From an uncultured Lachnospiraceae bacterium (lineage in GTDB: Bacteria; Bacillota; Clostridia; Lachnospirales; Lachnospiraceae): DNA of 5,585 bases. Made by a program: the position numbers and the translations under genes. Shown here one piece after another: positions 1-5,585 of this stretch. Under the pieces are notes generated by a model. It was not told the DNA's origin. It saw nothing but the letters and a program-made list of their open reading frames with translations, and searched no databases. Positions within the stretch are counted from its first letter, which is position 1. Each line of letters opens with the position of its first letter. The stretch lies in contig CAMWXF010000142.1 in assembly GCA_947178115.1 (NCBI GenBank), positions 1-5,585 on the forward strand. Reading direction: 5' to 3'.

Positions 1-3000
1 ACGTTACCTGCTGCGTACCGGCATAATTTCCTTTACCTTTGACAGTAATGGTAGGAGCCGCCTTACCTGCCTGATTGACATTCTTATTATTCTTATAGGA
101 CACCGTGTAATCTTTATTCAGAACCAGCTCGATCAGGTCTCTCTCCCCGTTATCGTAAATCACACTGTCGTACACCTGAACAACAGGCTTAATCGCACTG
201 CCGGTATAAGTCTGATCCCCGATGGGCAGCACATAGAATCCTTTGCCCTGCTCTTCGTAATAGGGATAAAGCACAACGTCCTTACTGTAGACGGCAGTCG
301 TCTCATCGAACCTGCTTCCTGTACCGTTCTCGCCGGTGTACCAGCCGATAAAAATACTCTCATTCGGATCATATCCGCCCGCAAGCAACATCTGCTCTCT
401 TTCACGCAGCGTTTCTTCGGACAATGTACTGCCGTAGAGCACCCGCTGGGGCTCGCCCAGCACGGTCATTCCATTCGTCCCCGGCTTCATAAACGTAACG
501 GTACAGTTTTCCACTATAACGGTATGCTCCGCCGTATAACCGCTCTCACACCCCGACACTCTCGCCGTAATCACCGCCGTGTTTTTATTCGGATCGCTGC
601 CCACCGCCGTCACTTTACCGTTGTCCACCGTGGCAACAGCCGGATTAGAGCTGCTCCAGACCACACTTGTATCCGAGGTGGTGTCCTTGGGATAATATTC
701 CGCAGACAGATTAATACTCTGCCCCGCAAGCAATGTCGTCCGATCCGCCGGGTCTGTCTCCTGTGCATTTCGATTCGTCAGGGTAATCCCGCAAATCGGC
801 GCACTGACATATACCGTGCAGGAAGCCGTCTGACCGCCCGCTTTGGCTGCCTTCGCAACGATCTCCACTTTTCCTGCGCCGACAGCGCTGATGACCGCCT
901 TGGAATCATCTGTCGGGTCCGCCTTGACCGTGGCAATCTTCGCATTTTTGGAAGTCCATGTAATCTTACGATCCGCCGTCGTATCCGCCGGATCGAAAGA
1001 AACCTGTAAAACTGCCTGCGCCGTATTCTCTGCTATCTCCGCCGGACTAAGTCCCATAGTATCCTGCACTACCGTATCGGGACGACGCAGGCAAATCTCC
1101 TCTTTATCAAGCGTAATTGCCTGCAGTGATATGATTACTTTAACCTTGCAAGATACCTCTACTTCCTGATAAGTTGCCGTAATAACGGCTTCTCCTGCTT
1201 TTCCGGACTTTTCGCCGCCCGCTATCTTCACCAGGCCGTCCTGCACCGACACAACAGAGGAATCGCTGCTTTTCCAATCCGCTTCGGATGGATCCACTTC
1301 AATGTCATCCACATACAGCTTTAACTGCCGTCCGCTCTCGCAGTCAGCCGCCTTGCTTCTGTCCAATGTGATACTCGTGCTACTCAGGCGCAGCGTCGGG
1401 TAATACTGATCTTCCGGCATGTTATCAAACACCGGAATCTTGAAAACAAAGGCACTGTTTAAGGAACCTGCATTCGCATACATCTTCCTCGTACTGGAAG
1501 ATTCACTGGCTGGCGCCTGGATATTCTGCATATATTGATGCTCATAAACTCCGTATGGGCTGTTCTTATCAACATTAAACTTCTCCAGATATATGGTATC
1601 CTGATATTTCAGAATATAATTATTACCGATTGTAGCCGCACCGCCCTCAAGGGATTTATAGCGAGTATTCCAGCCCTTCTCCTTTGCGTACGTCAATCCT
1701 TTTACGATCTTCTCCGCCGTAGAAGCGCCATTGACACCCACGTTGAAGAAATTATAATATCCTTCATATCCCGGATATGTGCCGGAAATCAGTCCTGAAG
1801 TGCCCTGTCCCTGCTCCTGATATACGCGGGACGCAAGATGGATCGGACTCAACTTCCTGTTCTTGCCGATCTCATAGAACGCCTTTGCATAAGTACGACC
1901 CTGCGAATCATCCGCCAATTTTCCCTTCATAAACGTCCCGTTTAAAAAAGTCTGCACCGCTTCCTCGGTATGATAGGATGCGTTAAACGTCAACTGTTCA
2001 AACTGGAAAATCGAAGTCTCCGTCAGGAAATTACGCGGGTCCATATGATATGCCACTGCCGGCTGCGTCGCATAATACCATCCGCTTTCGCTTGGACACG
2101 CGTTCCCGACCCAGCCTTTAGAAGAGTTGTTCGTCGTCTTCTGAATCAGGCTCTTAGCTCCCATCTCCTTAGAAACCGATGTGTTAAAGTCAAGTCCTGT
2201 CTTCATGGGTACGAAGGTCCAGTTCGGATGTTCGCTCTTCAGACTTCTGAGCGCAGCCTGATAAGACCCCGGAAACGCATTGATATCCGAAGTATCTACG
2301 GTATACGGAAGTATATCATAGGCTGTCATTCCATACGCGGTAATGCCGTATTCCGCACCCTCTCCCTCTAAGATCGGGCGCAGATATATCTCTTCCCATG
2401 CGATCCAGTCCTCATCGGAATAGGCCAGATAATAGCTCTGCACATATCCCATGCCCTCCGCGCCATTCAGCCAGAACTGCACGAGATACCAGACATCATC
2501 CTCCGTGATTCTTATTCCCTTAATATACAGTGTTTGTCCGATCTCTATCGTCGCTGCCACAGCACTGTCTTCATCTGCGCTGCTTCGGGCGCCATAGCTG
2601 TCTGTATGATAGAGAAGCGCCATCAGATCTTTCTCTGTAAGCAGCTGATCGAAGGCTTCTTCCGCGGATTTGATCAGCGCATGCCGTTTTGCAGCCGAGT
2701 CTTCTATATCGTTTTCCGAAACGGATGTAAGATCATTCCCGGAGACTGAATCCACGTCGTTCTCCGATACAGAGTCGGTGTTATTTCCATCGGTGGATTC
2801 ATCCGTACCTTCCCCGTCATCCGCCGTATTCAAGCCATTATTGTAATTCGGATCGTCCTTATCTGTTTCTCCGCTGTCTCCTGAATCTTCGTTGCCGCCA
2901 TTTTGATCGGTATTTTCCGCATTATCACTGCTGGTCGGGTCATCCGTGTCCCCGATATCATCCGCCTGCCCTGCACCAACACCGGCCTCACCATTATCGG

Positions 3001-3217
3001 CGCCCTCGCTATTATCTATATAGCCTTGACCTGTGCTGCCATTCGATTCGCCCACGCCTTCTTCGGTCAAAGCTGTCATATCATTCTGTGTCGTTTCTAA
3101 ACCCGCGCCCGTCTCTTTAGCCAACGCATTAATCGGTGTACTTCCCAGACACAGTGCGAGGCATAAAATTATGGCAATCCATCTGTATTTCATCTCGTGA
3201 GCTCCGTGAATTCTCAT
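1..3217 (-). CDS. Secreted multi-domain endo-beta-N-acetylglucosaminidase (GH73-type) with SH3-like and Ig-like domains; 3' end outside window
   Basis: I translated the minus strand from ATG 3217 to the left edge: 1072 codons with no stop or frameshift, so the C-terminus is missing. Layout: signal peptide 1-33 (hydrophobic WIAIILCLALCLG, AxA-like site after NALA); acidic low-complexity linker about 34-172; SH3-like domain about 222-265 (TLYIKGI, VWYLVQFWLNG, MGYVQSYYLAY); glucosaminidase region about 313-560. The last holds HPNWTF (330-335), DPRNFLTE (393-400), ASRVYQEQG (462-470, E468 the likely catalytic acid) and YPGYEGYYNFFNVG (481-494), all typical of GH73. Three Big_2 Ig-like domains follow (about 607-696, 697-805, 806-903), then an InlB B-repeat-like module (904-989, with FIGWYTG) and a beta-rich repeat (994-1072, DYTVSYKNNKNV). 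It should cut GlcNAc-MurNAc bonds in peptidoglycan outside the cell. No lipobox precedes Cys19 or Cys23; any wall anchor is beyond the window. ATG 3193 (residue 9) is an alternative start. Confidence 0.93.
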   Translation of the reverse strand, partial: MRIHGAHEMKYRWIAIILCLALCLGSTPINALAKETGAGLETTQNDMTALTEEGVGESNGSTGQGYIDNSEGADNGEAGVGAGQADDIGDTDDPTSSDNAENTDQNGGNEDSGDSGETDKDDPNYNNGLNTADDGEGTDESTDGNNTDSVSENDVDSVSGNDLTSVSENDIEDSAAKRHALIKSAEEAFDQLLTEKDLMALLYHTDSYGARSSADEDSAVAATIEIGQTLYIKGIRITEDDVWYLVQFWLNGAEGMGYVQSYYLAYSDEDWIAWEEIYLRPILEGEGAEYGITAYGMTAYDILPYTVDTSDINAFPGSYQAALRSLKSEHPNWTFVPMKTGLDFNTSVSKEMGAKSLIQKTTNNSSKGWVGNACPSESGWYYATQPAVAYHMDPRNFLTETSIFQFEQLTFNASYHTEEAVQTFLNGTFMKGKLADDSQGRTYAKAFYEIGKNRKLSPIHLASRVYQEQGQGTSGLISGTYPGYEGYYNFFNVGVNGASTAEKIVKGLTYAKEKGWNTRYKSLEGGAATIGNNYILKYQDTIYLEKFNVDKNSPYGVYEHQYMQNIQAPASESSSTRKMYANAGSLNSAFVFKIPVFDNMPEDQYYPTLRLSSTSITLDRSKAADCESGRQLKLYVDDIEVDPSEADWKSSDSSVVSVQDGLVKIAGGEKSGKAGEAVITATYQEVEVSCKVKVIISLQAITLDKEEICLRRPDTVVQDTMGLSPAEIAENTAQAVLQVSFDPADTTADRKITWTSKNAKIATVKADPTDDSKAVISAVGAGKVEIVAKAAKAGGQTASCTVYVSAPICGITLTNRNAQETDPADRTTLLAGQSINLSAEYYPKDTTSDTSVVWSSSNPAVATVDNGKVTAVGSDPNKNTAVITARVSGCESGYTAEHTVIVENCTVTFMKPGTNGMTVLGEPQRVLYGSTLSEETLREREQMLLAGGYDPNESIFIGWYTGENGTGSRFDETTAVYSKDVVLYPYYEEQGKGFYVLPIGDQTYTGSAIKPVVQVYDSVIYDNGERDLIELVLNKDYTVSYKNNKNVNQAGKAAPTITVKGKGNYAGTQQVT
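2708..2779 (-). repeat. Three tandem octapeptide repeats (consensus x-D-S-V-S-E-N-D) in the acidic linker
   Basis: Codons 147-170 read TDSVSEND, VDSVSGND, LTSVSEND: three contiguous 24-base units. At the DNA level the units differ at many third positions (for example TCT GTA TCG, TCA GTC TCC, TCC GTT TCG), so the similarity is kept at the protein level and is not a fresh duplication. They lie between the signal peptide and the SH3-like domain, at the end of a linker rich in Asp, Glu, Asn, Gly, Ser and Thr. Serine/acid-rich spacers of this kind are recalled from other Clostridia surface proteins; their role is unknown. Confidence 0.8.
3119..3217 (-). other. Sec signal peptide of the glucosaminidase
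   Basis: Residues 1-33 have a basic n-region (MRIHGAHEMKYR), a hydrophobic core (WIAIILCLALCLG) and a polar c-region ending NALA before KET, matching a signal peptidase I site. The residues before Cys19 and Cys23 do not fit a lipobox, so a lipoprotein is unlikely. If translation starts at residue 9 (ATG 3193), the n-region becomes MKYR, also a normal signal peptide. Confidence 0.85.
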
Positions 3218-3222
3218 GATAA

Positions 3223-3232
3223 CTCTCTCCCT
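3223..3232 (-). promoter_or_regulatory. Ribosome binding site of the glucosaminidase gene
   Basis: AGGGAGAGAG lies 5 bases before ATG 3217, and its GGGAG core is 9 bases away. This favours start 3217. A weaker GGAG also lies 8 bases before the in-frame ATG at 3193, so initiation there cannot be excluded. Confidence 0.7.
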
Positions 3233-3284
3233 TTTATATCCGTGTAAGGTTATAATGGTTATTATGCTATGTCTACTATTTTTT

Positions 3285-3313
3285 ATCATAACACATTTCT
3301 ATAAGCTTTCCAA
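3285..3313 (-). promoter_or_regulatory. Predicted sigma-A-type promoter of the glucosaminidase gene
   Basis: On the minus strand, TTGGAA (3313-3308, 4 of 6 to TTGACA) is followed after exactly 17 bases by TATGAT (3290-3285, 5 of 6 to TATAAT). A TGT directly before the -10 box makes it an extended -10 (TGn). Transcription would start near 3278, leaving a leader of roughly 60 bases. A weaker alternative further down is TAGACA with TATAAC 15 bases later. The site lies downstream of the terminator of the preceding unit, as expected for an independent promoter. Confidence 0.6.
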
Positions 3314-3390
3314 TGTGAAGTTATGTAAATCTGTTTTTCTGTAAAAAATAGAAGCGATCTTCACACGCTCACAGAATATATTTTTCTTAG

Positions 3391-3425
3391 AAAAATAAAA
3401 AACGCCGGTACTTTCCGACGTTTTT
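3391..3425 (-). terminator. Intrinsic terminator closing the rfbG-VTC-DUF4956 unit
   Basis: On the minus strand, arms AAAAACGTCGG (3425-3415) and CCGGCGTTTTT (3408-3398) pair over 11 bp with a single G-U wobble around the loop AAAGTA. The T-rich tail TATTTTT follows to 3391. It begins 40 bases after the DUF4956 stop. The A/T ends make the hairpin nearly symmetrical, so it could also act on the plus strand, where no gene needs it. Confidence 0.9.
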
Positions 3426-3464
3426 CCTTATTCTCTTATGCTTTATAATAATCCAAATCAAGCC

Positions 3465-4145
3465 CTATATTCTGGATTCCCCGTCATGTGAGATACAGTT
3501 TACCTGCGTAAATTGATCCGTATCACTCAGCTCACGCAGTAGTTCTTCCTTATCTGACATTCGAACCTCGATGATCAGCTCCGCCTCACCGTTCTTAATC
3601 GTTCGTGCTTTTTCTTTATGATATTTACAATTCGTCTTCAAAATGTTCTCAATCTCACCGTAGTTCATTCCTTCCGCCCCGCCGCGCAGCACGAGAAGAT
3701 CAGGCGCTTTCGCATTCGGAACCATCTCCAGTACCAGAAGCAGAACCGTCATGACAACACACAGTACGAACGCCAGCACATAAAGCCCGACACCCACAAT
3801 AATGCCTGCGCTGACCGACCAGAATAAGTATAACAAATCAAGTGGATTCTTGACTGCGTTACGAAATCTGACGATGGACAACGCACCTACCATACCTAAT
3901 GAGATAATCAGATTGGACTGCATCGCAATCATAATCGCCGCGATAATGAGCGGCAGTCCCGCCATAGTAATATTCAGATCTTTAGAGTAAAATGCAGATT
4001 TACTGGTGAACTTATACACATAGAATATATACAGCCCGATCAGACAGGCGATCACAATGATCAGCACAACATTCCATACGGACAGATTGGCTCCTCCACC
4101 CAAACTCTCATACACGCTCTTTTTGATTACATCCCTGACTGACAT
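3465..4145 (-). CDS. DUF4956 family four-helix membrane protein, putative partner of the VTC polyphosphate polymerase
   Basis: From ATG 4145 the product is 226 residues. The short N-terminus (SVRDVIKKSVYESL) is followed by predicted membrane helices at about 25-44, 61-81, 103-122 and 123-140, then a soluble C-terminal domain (about 144-226) of mixed alpha/beta character (AELIIEVRMSDKEELLREL). The segment SLGMVGALSIVRFRNAVKNP (82-101), between helices 2 and 3, is the strongly conserved signature I associate with DUF4956; its Arg93, Arg95 and Lys99 would suit contact with an anion or polyanion (inference). The start at 4145 is chosen because AGGAG lies 6 bases upstream; the in-frame ATG at 4169 has no ribosome binding site and would bury that AGGAG inside the gene. 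It is the last gene of the unit, 30 bases after the VTC gene. Biochemical function is unproven; a channel, scaffold or regulator for the polymerase is plausible. Confidence 0.9.
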   Translation of the reverse strand: MSVRDVIKKSVYESLGGGANLSVWNVVLIIVIACLIGLYIFYVYKFTSKSAFYSKDLNITMAGLPLIIAAIMIAMQSNLIISLGMVGALSIVRFRNAVKNPLDLLYLFWSVSAGIIVGVGLYVLAFVLCVVMTVLLLVLEMVPNAKAPDLLVLRGGAEGMNYGEIENILKTNCKYHKEKARTIKNGEAELIIEVRMSDKEELLRELSDTDQFTQVNCISHDGESRI

Positions 4146-4151
4146 CCGACT

Positions 4152-4158
4152 CTCCTCT
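4152..4158 (-). promoter_or_regulatory. Ribosome binding site deciding the DUF4956 start
   Basis: AGAGGAG reads 6 bases before ATG 4145 on the minus strand, a near-ideal Shine-Dalgarno. The bases before the alternative ATG at 4169 (ATATAAAATGCG) contain none. The site lies between the VTC stop (4176) and the chosen start. Confidence 0.8.
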
Positions 4159-4175
4159 TCTTTTCTCATCGCATT

Positions 4176-4868
4176 TTATATAATGCCGGTATATTCATAT
4201 AACTCCCTGCAAAGCTGATATTTGGAAAAAGCAGACTGCTGCATATTACCAAGCTCCAATAATTGCAACAGGAAATCCGGTATAAATTCATCATATTTCA
4301 CTTCAAGAACCGCGCTTTGCTCCCTCACAGGATCATATACGACATCCTCACGCCCAAACCAATCCGTCCGATCACAGGCACGAAGATTCCTGTCAAAAGT
4401 TATCCGGGTATTACCTGCCTCGAATACATACGCCTTGCGCTCATACGCAACAATGACTTTCGGTCTTAAACCGCGCGTCTGTATCGCAATGTTAAAAAGT
4501 GTCACCGGATCATCGGCCGACATCACATCATCAACAATACACTGTCCGTTCATAAGCCGGTACATCTGATCACGGTCAATGTCCTTAGCATACTTGCGTA
4601 TTCTGGAATCTCTCTTCTGCTTCACCTCAAGCCGGATCTTGTCCAGAGAATTATTATATATCCGGATTCGGTATTTGTCACGTATCTCATGTCCGTCCAA
4701 CGTATCCTGATAGCAGCTGTCATGCAGGTCATCGAAGTACAGACTGATAATACTGTATCCGTCCGCATTGTTTTCATTGACATCCGGCTTCAGTACGGAG
4801 CCTATTCTGTTTTGCAGCACGAATAGTTCCGCTTCGCTGCAGCAATATTTATCTTCTACCCGATACAT
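4176..4868 (-). CDS. VTC-domain protein, predicted polyphosphate polymerase
   Basis: The product is 230 residues, a full-length stand-alone VTC domain with no membrane segment or SPX domain, so cytosolic. The family fold is a beta-tunnel lined with basic and acidic residues that extends polyphosphate from ATP. Matching motifs in order: YRVEDKY (2-8), SLYFDD (42-47), YRIRIY (66-71, paired Arg67 and Arg69), LEVKQK (80-85), VAYERKAY (140-147), TRITFD (154-159), LEVKYD (188-193, metal-type Glu plus Lys) and SKYQLCREL (215-223). These charged positions correspond to the nucleotide-, metal- and polyphosphate-binding residues of the family, and none appears lost. The start is supported by AGAGG five bases upstream. 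The ATG lies one base after the rfbG-type stop, implying translational coupling, and a DUF4956 membrane gene follows. In bacteria this gene is often seen near DUF4956 and CotH-kinase genes (recalled, not searched); no CotH gene is in this window. The substrate is inferred from the fold. Confidence 0.9.
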   Translation of the reverse strand: MYRVEDKYCCSEAELFVLQNRIGSVLKPDVNENNADGYSIISLYFDDLHDSCYQDTLDGHEIRDKYRIRIYNNSLDKIRLEVKQKRDSRIRKYAKDIDRDQMYRLMNGQCIVDDVMSADDPVTLFNIAIQTRGLRPKVIVAYERKAYVFEAGNTRITFDRNLRACDRTDWFGREDVVYDPVREQSAVLEVKYDEFIPDFLLQLLELGNMQQSAFSKYQLCRELYEYTGII

Positions 4869-4869
4869 T

Positions 4870-5585
4870 CTATCCTCTTCCGATAAATTCCCCGATCTGC
4901 CTATTCATCACCGCCGCAATATCCTCACCATCGCGATAGGCGATCGTCCACTCCACGATCTTCTCCATGGCTTTCTCTACATTCCATACCGGCTTCCAGC
5001 CAAATGTGCCCTTCAGCTTCGCACAATCCAATTTCAAGAAATTGGCCTCGTGTGGTCCGCCGTCATACTCATTGCGCCAATTTACCTTCTGTCCGGCGGC
5101 CCGGTTCCATTTCTCGCAGAAAAGCGTCACAATCTCCCCGGTTGTATAACAGTCCGTCTCATCCGGACCCACGTTATAGCACCCCGCGAGATCAGAATCT
5201 GCGTACTGCCTCGCTGCCAGCATCAAATACACCGCGACCGGCTCCAACACATGCTGATACGGTCTTGTGGAATAGGGATTCCTGACAATGATCTCCTGAC
5301 CTGACAAAACAGCGCGTACACAATCGGGAATGATCCTGTCCGCCGCAAAATCTCCTCCTCCGATTACATTGCCGGCTCTTGCAGTTGAGACAGCCGCAGG
5401 CTTTACAGTCTTCCCCTCTTCGAAATCAGCCGGATTCATGAAAGAATTCTTATAACTGCTTGTAACTAATTCCGAGCAGGATTTCGAATTGGAATAAGGA
5501 TCATAGCCGTTCAATTCTTCATTTTCCCGGTATCCCCACTCCCACTCCCTGTTCAGATATACCTTGTCGGTCGTAACGTTCACAA
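4870..5585 (-). CDS. rfbG: CDP-glucose 4,6-dehydratase, C-terminal part; 5' end outside window
   Basis: About 237 residues are visible of a family usually near 360, so the N-terminal Rossmann NAD-binding part lies beyond the right edge. The frame is open to the edge and the GTG at 5583 is an internal Val, not a start. Visible motifs (numbered from that Val): VNVTTDKVY (1-9, the T-D-K active-site strand), GYRENEELNGYDPYSNSK (17-34, with YxxxK at Tyr30 and Lys34), STARAGNVIGGGDFAADRIIPD (split by family into ARAGNVIGGGD and DRIIPD), NPYSTRPYQHVLEP and CYNVGPDE. The NREW, GGYDPYSNSK-like and RPWQHVLEP-like motifs separate it from dTDP-glucose (RmlB) and GDP-mannose dehydratases. It converts CDP-glucose to CDP-4-dehydro-6-deoxyglucose in the cytosol, the entry to CDP-dideoxy and branched sugars of surface glycans. 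A glucose-1-phosphate cytidylyltransferase (rfbF) gene would be expected just upstream. Downstream is a VTC gene, not rfbH. Confidence 0.92.
   Translation of the reverse strand, partial: VNVTTDKVYLNREWEWGYRENEELNGYDPYSNSKSCSELVTSSYKNSFMNPADFEEGKTVKPAAVSTARAGNVIGGGDFAADRIIPDCVRAVLSGQEIIVRNPYSTRPYQHVLEPVAVYLMLAARQYADSDLAGCYNVGPDETDCYTTGEIVTLFCEKWNRAAGQKVNWRNEYDGGPHEANFLKLDCAKLKGTFGWKPVWNVEKAMEKIVEWTIAYRDGEDIAAVMNRQIGEFIGRG
4873..4881 (-). promoter_or_regulatory. Ribosome binding site of the VTC gene, inside the upstream coding region
   Basis: GGAAGAGGA overlaps the last codons of the dehydratase gene (Gly-Arg-Gly) and lies five bases, counted from its AGG, before ATG 4868. With the stop codon at 4872-4870, ribosomes ending on the first gene can re-initiate directly, so the two products are likely made in a coupled manner. 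Confidence 0.75.

Larger units (their letters stand above)
3218..3464. other. Intergenic region between the two transcription units
   Basis: This 247-base AT-rich gap holds, in minus-strand order, the terminator (3425-3391), a short unassigned stretch (3390-3314), the promoter (3313-3285), a leader and the ribosome binding site (3232-3223). A 6-bp inverted repeat, CACATT and AATGTG (3292-3297 and 3312-3317), lies within the promoter. I see no small gene, structured RNA or attachment site here. Confidence 0.75.

Noticed and set aside
160..405. Minus-strand open frame of 81 codons
   Set aside because: It overlaps the long glucosaminidase frame out of phase. The translation has no domain-like pattern, while the other frame reads a clear InlB B-repeat-like module.
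524..3100. Several plus-strand open frames (for example 524-1009, 843-1169, 1970-2371, 2903-3100)
   Set aside because: All lie antisense to the continuous, domain-rich minus-strand glucosaminidase gene. Their products are rich in Arg, Cys, His and Ile without recognisable motifs, and none has a convincing ribosome binding site.
3146..3163. Possible lipoprotein cysteine (Cys19 or Cys23) in the glucosaminidase signal peptide
   Set aside because: The preceding residues (AIIL before Cys19, LAL before Cys23) lack the small residue required at -1 of a lipobox, and a better signal peptidase I site follows at NALA.
3345..3362. Second terminator-like hairpin (GAAG, loop ATCG, CTTC, then TATTTTTT) on the minus strand
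   Set aside because: The stem is only 4 bp with one G-C-poor side, and the strong 11-bp terminator already lies upstream. It may be a weak backup but is not supportable.
3618..5304. Plus-strand open frames opposite the DUF4956, VTC and dehydratase genes
   Set aside because: They are antisense shadows of three well-supported genes, low in family-like features and without their own expression signals.
5581..5583. GTG at 5583 as the start of the dehydratase
   Set aside because: The family continues upstream with a conserved strand leading into VNVT-DK, about 120 N-terminal residues are missing, and the frame is open to the window edge. The gene is cut by the window, not short.
1..5585. Mobile element, CRISPR array, tRNA or rRNA
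   Set aside because: I saw no transposase or integrase coding sequence, no spaced direct repeats beyond the octapeptide linker, and no cloverleaf-like or rRNA-like sequence on either strand.

Overview
The window is a stretch of a low-to-mid GC Gram-positive genome, most likely a gut-type Clostridia member (Lachnospiraceae-like). This is inferred from the strong AGGAG-type ribosome binding sites, an AT-rich intergenic gap with a U-tailed terminator, the presence of VTC and DUF4956 genes, and a secreted glucosaminidase carrying a 'SVSEND'-type linker and Big_2 Ig-like domains. No marker gene fixes the species. All real genes lie on the minus strand; I found no credible plus-strand gene, RNA gene, insertion sequence or CRISPR array.

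In transcription order (right to left), the first unit is: (i) the C-terminal two thirds of a CDP-glucose 4,6-dehydratase (rfbG-type), cut by the right window edge; (ii) one base after its stop, a stand-alone VTC-domain protein, the catalytic fold of polyphosphate polymerases; (iii) about 30 bases later, a four-helix membrane protein of the DUF4956 family. The unit closes at a clear intrinsic terminator about 40 bases past the DUF4956 stop. The tight spacing implies co-transcription and probably translational coupling.

After a 247-base gap holding that terminator and a good extended -10 promoter, a second unit begins: a very long open frame from 3217 to the left edge. It has at least 1072 codons, no stop and no frameshift. 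It encodes an exported, multi-domain cell-wall hydrolase: signal peptide, acidic Asp/Glu/Asn/Gly/Ser/Thr linker with a threefold octapeptide repeat, SH3-like domain, GH73-type endo-beta-N-acetylglucosaminidase, three Big_2 Ig-like domains, an InlB B-repeat-like module and a final beta-rich repeat that runs off the window.

Both units point to the cell envelope: nucleotide-sugar supply for a surface glycan, a putative membrane-coupled polyphosphate synthase, and a peptidoglycan-remodelling surface protein. The most interesting element is the VTC plus DUF4956 pair. It looks like a two-gene version of the eukaryotic VTC arrangement (cytosolic polymerase plus membrane segment), here placed directly behind a CDP-sugar gene. 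That functional reading is inference.
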